Of a DNA stretch of 64,000 nucleotides, positions 55,618-64,000 are shown piece by piece; the first letter of the stretch is position 1; the number at the start of each line of letters is the position of its first letter. The stretch is from Neoceratodus forsteri (taxonomy: Eukaryota; Chordata; Ceratodontiformes; Ceratodontidae): contig CM028130.1 in the NCBI GenBank assembly GCA_016271365.2, positions 473,155,501-473,219,500 of the forward strand, read 5' to 3'. The translations under genes were made by a program, and so were the position numbers. The notes beneath the pieces are model-generated. The model did no database searches. It was not told the DNA's origin and saw only the letters and a program-made list of their open reading frames with translations.

Positions 55618-56102
55618 AAGAAAAAATTACTCACCTTAGTAATGTTGTTTCTTCTAATGGAGTCTTGCTATATTATAGACATTAGCAGTTTGATCCAGCT
55701 CTAGAACTGCCCCGGAGTGAAATGGTTAAAACCATTCCAAAATAGAATTTTGGCACGAGAGCAGCTCTATCTGTGTCATTTCAAACTTGAACTGTCAGAT
55801 CTTTACGAGCCAAACTCACTAAGGTCTGTGTGGAAGCTGTAACCTCCACTAGCCAAATGGCTACCTAAATAATAACAACCATTGATGGTCCCAACACCCA
55901 AGACTCAAGTCAGGAACCAGAAATACTAATACCATTCTAATAATATAGAAATGGAACATAAGTATAATAAAACACACACGCATACACATACACACCCCCA
56001 AAGTCCCAAAGGGACAAAATGCTAAACGGATACAAGTAGTGCCCACACTAGTTGCCTCAGACCCACCAAGTAGAGGTTCCTGAGAGGGGCAGGTTGGGGG
56101 AG

Positions 56103-56205
56103 GTCTATAATATAGCAAGACTCCATTAGAAGAAAACAACATTACTAAGGTGAGTAATTTTTCTTCAAACAACATGAAGTCTTGTTATATTATAGACATT
56201 AGCAG
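56103..56205. repeat. DIRS-C internal complementary region
   Basis: tctataatatagcaagactc and attagaagaaaacaacat complement the left end (55620-55680). The joint is attactaaggtgagtaattt. Then cttcaaacaacatgaag and cttgttatattatagacatt complement the right end (61230-61275). Confidence 0.94.
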
Positions 56206-57174
56206 AATACACAGCAGTACCTCCATGGAGAGGGCAGAACCTACTTAGGAATAGGCTCTGAAGAACAGCTGTGCCAAACCGAGCATCTCTCCTGGCCTGG
56301 ACATCCAGGGAGTAATGTTTGTAAAGAGTGTACCGCTTTTCCAAGTAGCAGTCTGGCAAATCTCTAATAAAGGGGATACATCTCTGGCAGCAGCTAGAGA
56401 CGCAGCTGTAGCTCCTGGTAGAATGAGCCCTCAAACTGGGGGCTCTGCCCACTTCTGATAACAAAATTGGATACAAGAGACAATCCACCTGGCTATTGAT
56501 CTCTTAGTGGCAGGTTTGCCTTTCCCAACTTCACCATAGGTAAGGAAAAGTTGGAGGATTCTAACCTGTGACCTTTGGTACGCTTCTATATAATAACTAA
56601 GAGCTCTCTTAACATCCAGGTTGTGCAACCTCCTCTCACCCAAGAGGAGTGATCAGTGAAAAATACTGAAGGAGATAGATTGATTAAGATGGAAATCTGA
56701 AACCACCTTAGGCAAAAACTTCCTATTAGTCCTAAGGACTACCTTATCCCTGTGGAAAGAAATAAAGTCAGTCTCCACTGACAAGGCTTGCAATTCACTT
56801 ATGCGGCCTGGCAGAAGTCATAGCCACTAGAAAACAGTTTTCCAAGTTAGGTACTTAAGCTCTGCAGAAGACAGAGGTTCAAAAGGGGTTGCATTAACTG
56901 GGCACTGCAAACATTAAGGTCCCAAGCAGGGCCGTTCCTAAAGGGAGTATTAGTATGGAGTAATCACTTAAAAACTTGGAAAACACAGGATGAGAGGAAA
57001 GAGGGATGACTTTCCTGCTGACACAAAAGCAGACACAGCTGCCAAATGAACTCTCAGGGTAGCTGGTCTGAGACCCAAGGAATTAAGATGTACCATGTAA
57101 TCTAACAAAATGGGCAATTCAGCAGATTCTGGGGAAATATTTTTCCAGCACACCAAATGGAAAACCTTTTCCAT
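56165..57174 (-). pseudogene. DIRS-C tyrosine recombinase
   Basis: N-terminal domain at 57174-56968 (LLDYMVHLNSLGLRPATLRV). The 56643-56431 frame has LHNLDVKRALSYYIEAYQ and KPATKRSIARWIVSCIQFC. The 56488-56165 frame has AHSTRSYSC (H-x-x-R) and LYKHYSLDVQARRDAR (Tyr nucleophile). Frameshifts near 56640-56960 remove the first catalytic arginine region from any open frame. Confidence 0.88.
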
Positions 57175-57269
57175 TTAGAACTATAAGTAGCCCTAGTGGA
57201 AGGCTTTCTGGAAGCCTTTAGGATCTCAAGAACACCCTGAGAGGTGTAAATCAAGCAAACTCTAACTCC

Positions 57270-59225
57270 TCAAGAGCCAGGCCTTGAGGTTGAGGGATTT
57301 GAGGTCCGATACCAAACCCTTCCCTGGGCACAAGTCAACAGATTGTGATTCCTGGGAGGCACAGGGGAAGATGGACTGTCAGAGACAGAAGGAGTGGTAC
57401 CAGGGCTGCCTGGCTCAATCCGGGCAATCAGAATCACCCTGCAAGGCTGAGATCTGATTTTGACTAGTACTTTGAATAGGAGAGGAAGGGGAAGCATAGA
57501 GGAACTTCCCTCCCAATCCAGAAGAAGGGCATACAGGGAACTGAGCCCAGCACTGAAGGCCTGCAACAGAACAGAGGAAGTTTGTGATTGTCTGGGGCTG
57601 CAAAAGATCTATCTGAGGGATGCCCCACCTGGCAAAAACTATCCCAGCACTTGAGGATCCAGGGACCATTCGTGATGGCCCTGGAAATCCATGAGGGCAT
57701 CCGCTAGGACATTGTCCTTCCCTGAAAGACAAACTGCTATGAGGGAAGTGTTCAGGAATAGGCCAGAGACCACAACTTTATTGCCTCGTGCACAAGGCCA
57801 AGACCGAATGCACCCTGCTTGTTGATGTACCACATTGTTGTGGTGTTGTCTGTTCTGACTTGTATCACCTTGTCGGGACAGATGCAGAAAAGCTTGAAGA
57901 GCTAAAAGACAGCTCTGAGTGCCAGCAAATTGATGTGGAGCAGAGATTCCTGGGGGACCAAACTCCTGAGTGGAAAGGTCGCCCATGTGGGCTCCCCAAC
58001 CCAGAAGGGAAGCATCTGTAGTGAGAGTCAAGTCGTGAGAAGGGGAAATGAAGGGACCCCGCTCTTAAATTGCTCTGATCCTGCTACCACTGGAGAGCTA
58101 GGATCAAGGTTCGAGTCACTGGGACCAACTTGGAAAGGGGTTCTCTTCTCTGAGACCAAAAGGTTCTCAAGTGAAACTGAATGTCTCTCATCTGAAATCT
58201 GGCTCCCTGCACAACAGCTGTGGATGCAGCCATGTGCCCCAGGAGCTGCAGAAAGTGTCTTGCTGGTCGAGAGACCTGCAGAGTGAAGGAAGAGGCCAGA
58301 GCCACTAAATTCCTTTACCCTTCTGGGGAAGAAAGGCTCTGGCTAGCTTTGTGTCCAATTCTGCCCCTATAAAGGTGAGTACCTGGACTGGTTCCAGAAC
58401 CGACTTTTGTAGGTTTAGCAGAAAACCCAGGGAGGTGAGAAGCTGCTGGGTGACCTGCAGGTGAGACTTTACCTGTTCTGGGGACTGGCCTACAATGAGC
58501 CAGTCGTCTAGATAGGGGAAAACAGCAATCCTCTGCCTCCTTAAGTGGGCCACTGCCACTGCTAGACACTTTGTGAATACCCTTGGAGCAGAGGTAAGGC
58601 CGAAGGGCATTGCTCTGAACTGGTAATGACCTGAGGGCAGTTCGAATCTGAGGTACTTTCGATGGGATCTTATGATTAGGACATGGAAATAGGCATCCTT
58701 GAGGTCCAGGGAGGCTAGCCAGTCCCCTGGCCTTAGGGAAGGTAAAATCATTGCCAGAGTTACCATTTTGAACTTTGATTTCAAAAGATGCTTGTTCAGA
58801 TATCTGAGATCTAAGATGGGCCACCATTCTCCTGTCTTTTTTGGGGTAAGGAAGTATCTGGAATACAGACCCCTGCCCTGATGCAGGGGAGGAACCCTTT
58901 CTACTGCTCTGAGAGCTAACAGGGATGAGACCTCTATTTCCAGAGCGAGGGTCTCTGAAGCACTTAGGTAGAAAAGTCTGCTTCTCAACTTGGGAAACTT
59001 TTTAAGCTGAGAACCAGACCCTGGCTTACTACTTCCAGAACCCACTTGTCTGAGGTTAAAGAAGCCCAATTCTGACTGAAGTAAGCCAGCCTGCCCCCAC
59101 TGGTACAGGAGAATCGGCCTGGGCACCCCATCAGGGTGCCTGTTTGCAGGAGCTTTAGGCTGGGGGTGGGGCAGATCTGCCCACCCCTCGTCTGCCCCTG
59201 CCTCTGAAGAAGCCCCTCTGAGCAT
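57270..59225 (-). pseudogene. DIRS-C reverse transcriptase and RNase H
   Basis: The 306-codon frame 59225-58305 holds nearly all of the RT: RAVERVPPLHQGRGLYSRYF, LASLDLKDAYFHVLI (first Asp), FRAMPFGLTSAPRVFTK, and AVFPYLDDWLIVGQSPEQ (YxDD). After a stop the RNase H follows: TLTTDASLLGWGAHMG (58031), LPAVCLSGKDNVLADAL-like codons in 57639-57732, and the C-terminal DLLQPQTITNFLC / FAAPDNHKLPLFCCR region with LPLLFKVLVKI. It is the best preserved DIRS RT in the window. Confidence 0.92.
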
Positions 59226-60718
59226 AGGCAGAGGAGGCCTGAGTCTGGTAGAAAGGCCTGTGAAGAAGCCACCCCTACCCCTGGGGCATGCCTTTGAGGA
59301 GTGGCTTGCAGCTCCTTAGCCTGGGCACTCTTGTAAGTAGTCCTATATTCATCCATCTTCTTCATGTAATTCTCTGTCTGCTCTCCAAACAGAGAATTTC
59401 CCACCACAGGAAAATCCATAGCCTTAGTCTGGGTATCCTGTGACAAACTAGTACACCTGAGCCAGGCCAACCTACGAAAAGCTACAGATGTGGCCATGAC
59501 CCTAGAGGAAACATCATTAACATCCACAGCAGCATGAAACTGAACCTTAGAGGCTTCAATGCCATCAGCAGCCACCTGTTCTAGTTCACTAGCCAGCTGG
59601 CCATGGGCCTGCTTGCCAATTGCATAACAGTATCCCATCTAGATTTTTGATACCTAGCTACAAGCCATATAATTTGCTTGCCTGAGTCCCAGAGAGGCTG
59701 CCATATACTGTTTTTTTGCCATGGCATCAATCTTCCTGGAATCCTTGTCAGGAGGATGTGAAGCCAAGGGAATATTAGCTTTATCACAGGCAGCAGCCTG
59801 AACTACCCCAACATGACTGCATTGCTGAGAAAGGAATTCTGTATCAGGGCTTGACAATGTATACCTTCTGTCCATCTTTTTATCTACAGGAGGCACAGAA
59901 TTAGGAGCTTTTAAAATTTTAATTGTTTGTTTCCTAAAAGACTTATGTAAAGGAATAGACAATCTCCTAGACTCTGGGATATCCATCATTTCTACAAAAT
60001 CAGGCTCCTCTTGCTCATCCACAGCCTCTTCTAAAGGAAGCTGGAGGGTTTCAGCAACTTTTTTATAAAACATAAAATGAGATGGGGACTCAGACAGCAT
60101 AGGGGGAGATTTTAAAGGTCTGTCTGGGGAGATGTCCGGTTCAATGGGCACACCCAGACCTTCCCAGCCACATTCATACTGTTCATAATCCTCCTCCCCC
60201 TCCTCTGGTTCATAAAATTCCTCAATATCATAATCCTGAACCACTGGGACCGGACGAACCGACCTTTTACCAGATAGTGGTGGTTCGGACGGACCTGAGA
60301 CAGTGACTGGACAATTTGTATGGCTTTTGCTATCTCTGCAGCAGTTGGAGAAGAATTTTGGACTCCAGACCTGCTGATTTTCTTGTTTTTCTTTACTGGA
60401 ATTGGTTCTCAGAACCAGCTTTTCTTTGCCCGAGGAAGTCTGGCCCTGGTCAGAGGGCATTCCTCTGGTTCGGCTGGCACCGAACCGGCTGGCCATCCGG
60501 TCAGCGGACTGTTTGCTCTCTCGCTCCCTGAGCCTGCCCAATCTTTTTTCCAGGGTGGCTGCAGGGAAATTCTTACATACCTGGCAGTCTGACTGGAGGT
60601 GGTCAAACCCCAGACAATAAACACATGTGGTGTGGGTCAGCCTTGGCAAAGACTTCCCCACAAACATCACAGAGTTGAAACCAGTGGGTCCGGTTTTTCT
60701 TTTGGGTTTCTGTGACAT
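58985..60718 (-). pseudogene. DIRS-C ORF1 (Gag-like), two frames
   Basis: Frame 60718-59654 (354 codons) starts MSQKPKRKTGPTGF and has HTTCVYCLGFDH then CQVCKNF, a C-x2-C / C-x2-C plus His pattern suited to zinc binding. An Arg/Glu-rich stretch, an acidic region (EFYEPEEGEEDYEQYE) and LSESPSHFMFYKKVAETLQL follow. One frameshift near 59650 leads to the 217-codon frame 59638-58985 (VQFHAAVDVNDVSSRV, LSQDTQTKAMDFPVVG). The latter overlaps the RT start in another frame. It is about 45% or more identical by eye with DIRS-B ORF1, so the two elements are sister families. Confidence 0.87.
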
Positions 60719-61275
60719 AATGCCAGCTTAACCAAAAAACTTGCCTTTAACGGCAGTGCCAGGCAAGACACTTTATCGGTTCCTAACCGTGTCACGGTAT
60801 TGGAAAAACCGTAATAAATCCGCTTTTTTTAGAACTTATAAGAACCGGGAACCGCACTCTAAAATAGTAACTTTTAGTTTTAAATGAGTTTTAAATCCCA
60901 CTGATCGGTTCAAAACCGAACCGATAACTTACAAGTTCCACACAGACAAAACCTTCATTTACTTACGGTTACCACAGATAGAGCTTGAACCGAACGGTTT
61001 TGCGGTTAAAATAAAACTATTCTCAGTTGAATCCAACCGAGAAAACACTTTTTAAACCGAGAAATGAACCGAGCAGAAGGAGAAATCTCCGGAGCGACTG
61101 TTCACTGAGGCGGAGTAAAGAATCTGACAGTTCAAGTTTGAAATGACACAGATAGAGCTGCTCTCGTGCCAAAATTCTATTTTGGAATGGTTTTAACCAT
61201 TTCACTCCGGGGCAGTTCTAGAGCTGGATCAAACTGCTAATGTCTATAATATAGCAAGACTTCATGTTGTTTGAA

Positions 61276-61560
61276 ACACATTATTCAGTTATAGAAAAGG
61301 AATGTTTGGCCATTAAATGGACCACAGATGCTCTTTGATTTTACTTATGGGGTGTAGAATTCGAAATCTGGATGATCACATTCCATTGTGCTGGTTACAT
61401 GTCATGAAGGATAAGAACCCTCGCATTATGCGTTGATATCTTTCCTTACAACGATATAGATTTACTATAAAACACCGGACAGGTACAGCACATGGTAATG
61501 CTGACTTCATGTCCCACTATGGGATGGAGAATATAGATACTTGTCATCAGACCTCAGGGT
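61276..61560 (+). pseudogene. Gmr1-like RNase H, part 2 (after DIRS-C)
   Basis: Resumes exactly where the first part stops: HYSVIEKECLAIKW (catalytic Glu region), then WTTDAL, a stop (tga at about 61337), and later FTIKHRTGTAHGNADFMSH (terminal His/Asp region). There is no integrase after it, only non-coding sequence up to the polypurine tract, which confirms the unusual gene order. Confidence 0.87.
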
Positions 61561-61761
61561 AATGTTTGTATTTGTTCATGAAGGGCTATGACTTTCATGA
61601 TATTTCATATTTAGTATTAATAGGGACCCTGAGGTGGAGCCCTATGTGAGGGTGGGCTATGGCTCCACCTCTCCTAAGTGAGAGATCTGATGACAGTTAT
61701 TTGCTCAGGGATTTTTATTGTATGTTTGTTTTTCCATAAACCAAAGCTGCTAGTTTGGTTT

Positions 61762-61775
61762 TGAGTGGGGAGGAA
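61762..61775 (+). other. Polypurine tract
   Basis: tgagtggggaggaa directly precedes the 3' LTR, the plus-strand primer site of LTR elements. Confidence 0.85.
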
Positions 61776-62951
61776 TGTGAGAGAGTAACCCCCCCCCCCC
61801 CATTTTGGATTTATTTTTAAGGGTTCTCATTCAGGGACGACTATGGATTCTGGAATTGTTCCATGTTTTATGCTTTGTTTGTAATGTCTTGTTTGTTGGG
61901 CTGGCCACCCACTTTGTTTATATGTTTTCATTGTTTTGTATTATGTGTTCGGTGTGCTATTCCCTTTTGTCTCCTGTCTTATTCCAAAATCCATATCCTG
62001 CCCCAGTAATCAAAAGAGAGATCCGTGATAATAGTTGAAAAACATCTGGACTATTGTCCTCAAAACGTTATATCACTATGCATCCATTTCTGTATATATT
62101 TGGAGTCTTTGCCTCCTGATATACTGTTAAATTATAAATAAAGATGTAAAGAGAGCTGTTTATGCTCCGAAGGGCTTTATTTAGCTGTGCTTGTAAAGCG
62201 CTGTTTAAAGGTCCTTGTGATAATGTAATTAATCACTAATTTCTCTGTTCCCCTGCAAAATAGTTTACATAGGGCTGTTTGCCTGTTTTCAGTTCGGGTA
62301 ACAACCCCCGTATGAAAAACCTGATGTAAGCATCCTCCCGAGTCTTGGGTAATTGCTAATAGCATTTAGGAAGTAGAGTGAGCTTTATTTTCTCCCTACA
62401 CTAGCACTGTAACGCTTACACGACTGTGCGAGAGCGAGCGCTCGAACGTGCGCACAGTCGTGAAGCAATTTGTTTCAGTAAACAAGCACAGAGAAAGTCT
62501 CACTAGAAGTAAATGCTGTAGTAACCTATTACTTACTCTCAAGAGCTGCAATTAAGTCCTCTCTTGGCTGTTTTAAGACCTTTTGGAAGCGAGTTTATTT
62601 CTGGTGCCAGTCAGCTTGTTGGAGCCTTGTGTGTCTACCCCTGCATTGCAGCACCTAGTAAGAGCCGTCCGGCCTCTCTTCTAACACTTTTATGTCATCA
62701 TCAAAAGGGGAGGTTCCTTCTGAAACAGAACTTCTGTCCTAAAAGAGCTATAAAAGCTTGTAATTCACTTCCTGCACTGCTTTTAAGATAATAAAATGAT
62801 TTAAAGGGACTTGATTATTGTAAATATTTTATCACCTGAACAAAGAAATTTTCTATAATGTAAAAATGAAGGTGGAGCTAGCTGATCACATGTCAGTCAG
62901 TTTGGTATTTAAGGAGCACATCTAGGTTAGGTAGCCAGATATAATAGGGAT

Positions 62952-63680
62952 ACAATTACTGGCAGGCGCTTTTTCCCATAGGGAAACCCAGTTATAATTT
63001 GCCGTTATTACCAGCTCAGCTGGTTATAACGGCAAACACGTGCCAGGTTTTCCTCTGATCAAGCATGCGCCAGTCACAGTGTTCTTTTAATAGGCGACTT
63101 TCATTGTTCCGAGAAGCAACACTGCTCGCTGTCAGCATTTTTGGTTTTTTTTTGTATTTGAAAAAAAAAAATAGACTTACTCTGGGGAACAAAAACCAGC
63201 AGAAAAGGAACACACCATCCAGTTTCCCTCTCCACACACGAAAGCTGGCGGGTCTCTCCTCTTCATACCAAATAACACCGCAGCTCCGCAACCGCTGTTT
63301 GCTGGTAAGTAAGAATACCGGAAACAAACAGAAAAAATATAGACACAGCTACCGTTACTTTCTCCACTTCTTGTTACTTCACATAAGTGGAGCACTATAA
63401 CTTGTCAGAATGCAGAACGCTAAGACTTTTTACTGGTCCGTGGTTGCCTGAAAATGGATCACTTTATTTTCTATGATTGCTGAGGCAAAAAAGTACATGC
63501 CAGCAATTATAAAAAAAAAAATAAGAGGTGGTGTGTGTAAAACTCGATTTTATACATACCCTCATTGTGGGATGCATTTTATAAACCCTCGGGCTTCGCC
63601 CTTGGGGTTTATGTAGCATCCCACAACTCTGGTGTGTGTAAAATCTCGTTACACACACCACCCCATATTTTATTCTCTAT
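62952..63680. mobile_element. Foldback-like non-coding insertion in the 3' LTR
   Basis: Defined by comparison with the 5' LTR, where gggat is followed directly by gtgatgctg. It starts acaattactggcagg and ends tattttattctctat. It holds two hairpins: 63001-63035 (gccgttattaccagct / agctggttataacggc) and a large one at 63527-63662 whose arms both begin ggtggtgtgtgtaa and contain gtgggatgc. No coding frame is credible. Duplication at the edges is at most the dinucleotide at. I do not recognise the family. Confidence 0.72.
63527..63662. repeat. Large hairpin, 136 bp
   Basis: Left arm ggtggtgtgtgtaa, then ctcgattttatacata, then gtgggatgc and ataaaccct; right arm reversed reads ggtggtgtgtgtaacgagat, then gtgggatgc and ataaacccc. 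The loop is near 63594-63602. Confidence 0.88.
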
Positions 63681-63871
63681 GTGATGCTGTAAACATCTCT
63701 GAAGCTAGCTACTTCTAGTCTTCCTTTATTAACCTGATTATCATTTGGAATATTTTTTTTTGTTGTTGTTGTTTTGCCGTATTCAGTCCATTTTGTATAA
63801 AATAAATACCTTCTTCAATCTGCTGCAAATTACCTCTGTGGTCCATCTATTCATCACCCTACGACAAGAAC

Positions 63872-64000
63872 CCTGTTTAGAGTTCTGTGCACAAACCACG
63901 AAATAGTTAAAACTCTAAATTATTGGTTCCATGAAGAGAACTGTAACAGAATGCTGCCCATAAAAACAAGACAATGCAAAATCCGGTTTTAATTCCTGTC
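63872..64000. other. Flank to the window edge
   Basis: Past the right target duplication; no feature seen. Confidence 0.5.

Larger units (their letters stand above)
55618..61275 (-). mobile_element. DIRS-type retrotransposon, full length (DIRS-C)
   Basis: 5.66 kb inserted in the Gmr1-like RNase H. Left end gaaaaaattactcacc, right end cttcatgttgtttgaa; inverted terminal repeats 55660-55815 and about 61110-61255, internal complementary region 56103-56205. Minus-strand order: ORF1 (60718-58985), RT (59225-58305), RNase H (58305-57270), tyrosine recombinase (57174-56165). Its ends are very close to those of DIRS-B. No target duplication, as expected for tyrosine-recombinase insertion. Confidence 0.95.
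49657..63866 (+). mobile_element. Gmr1-like Ty3/gypsy LTR retrotransposon, complete with target duplications
   Basis: Two LTRs (49657-51034 and 61776-63866) begin TGTGAGAGAG and end CTACGACA. The 5-bp duplication agaac flanks the whole (49652-49656 and 63867-63871). Internal order is gag, protease, integrase, reverse transcriptase, RNase H. Integrase upstream of RT is the Ty1/copia order, but the RT and integrase sequences are Ty3/gypsy-like; this combination defines the Gmr1 group described from cod and other deuterostomes. Three later insertions lie inside: a SINE (52896-53329), DIRS-C (55618-61275) and a 729-bp insert in the 3' LTR. All coding regions carry stops or frameshifts. Confidence 0.93.
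61776..63866 (+). repeat. 3' LTR of the Gmr1-like element, with insert
   Basis: Matches the 5' LTR over its full length except for the 729-bp insert at 62952-63680; without it, 1362 bp against 1378. Differences include an expanded C run at 61789-61801, loss of some bases in the block near 62430-62450, and scattered substitutions, so the element is not recent. Confidence 0.92.

Noticed and set aside
63016..63400. Frames of 103 and 111 codons on opposite strands
   Set aside because: They lie in the non-coding insertion of the 3' LTR, rich in low-complexity Phe/Lys runs, with no domain and no partner in the 5' LTR.

Overview
This window looks like intergenic or intronic DNA from a large, transposon-packed vertebrate genome. 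The mix is DIRS-type tyrosine-recombinase retrotransposons, CR1 and L2 LINEs, a Penelope-like element, a Gmr1-type Ty3/gypsy element, a V-SINE-like SINE, and hAT, Tigger and probable PIF/Harbinger DNA elements. That points to an amphibian (perhaps a caecilian or salamander) or a lungfish-like lineage. This is inference from element content; no host gene fixes the species. No bacterial-type operon, CRISPR array or rRNA is seen. The only candidate host coding sequence is one 108-bp exon-like segment on the minus strand at 24116-24223.

Layout. 1-8008: an old minus-strand DIRS copy split by a younger relative (DIRS-A, 1668-7456). 8009-10865: a decayed CR1-group LINE (+). 10866-13621: a 5'-truncated L2-like LINE (+). 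13622-22430: a long minus-strand CR1 LINE with an intact 324-aa esterase ORF1, cut near its 3' end by a 3.85-kb non-coding element (copy A, 13937-17790). 22460-24390: LINE scraps and the candidate exon. 24395-34790: a second old DIRS copy (DIRS-2), broken by a 5.2-kb hAT element that itself holds copy B of the non-coding family, and by a Harbinger-like element. 34790-36462: ORF1 piece of another DIRS family. 36463-43959: inverted copy C of the non-coding family, split by DIRS-B (38254-43882). 43960-46640: Penelope-like element plus tandem-repeat tail. 46864-49257: an internally deleted Tigger and a second Harbinger-like element. 49657-63866: a complete 14.2-kb Gmr1-like Ty3/gypsy provirus-like insertion with matching 5-bp target duplications. 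It carries a SINE, a whole DIRS element (DIRS-C) and a foldback-like insertion.

Most striking points: (1) a family of three elements (A, B, C) with no ORF, a terminal hairpin, and arrays of about 300-bp units that are themselves palindromes, which I cannot assign to a known superfamily; (2) a Ty3/gypsy element whose integrase precedes reverse transcriptase and whose Gag resembles the SCAN domain; (3) DIRS elements that keep their inverted terminal repeats and internal complementary region, so the replication architecture can be read directly; (4) a nesting order that gives a relative chronology of at least a dozen insertions. Nearly all element ORFs are broken by stops or frameshifts. The least damaged are CR1 ORF1 (20565-21539) and the DIRS-B ORF1 (42166-43347).
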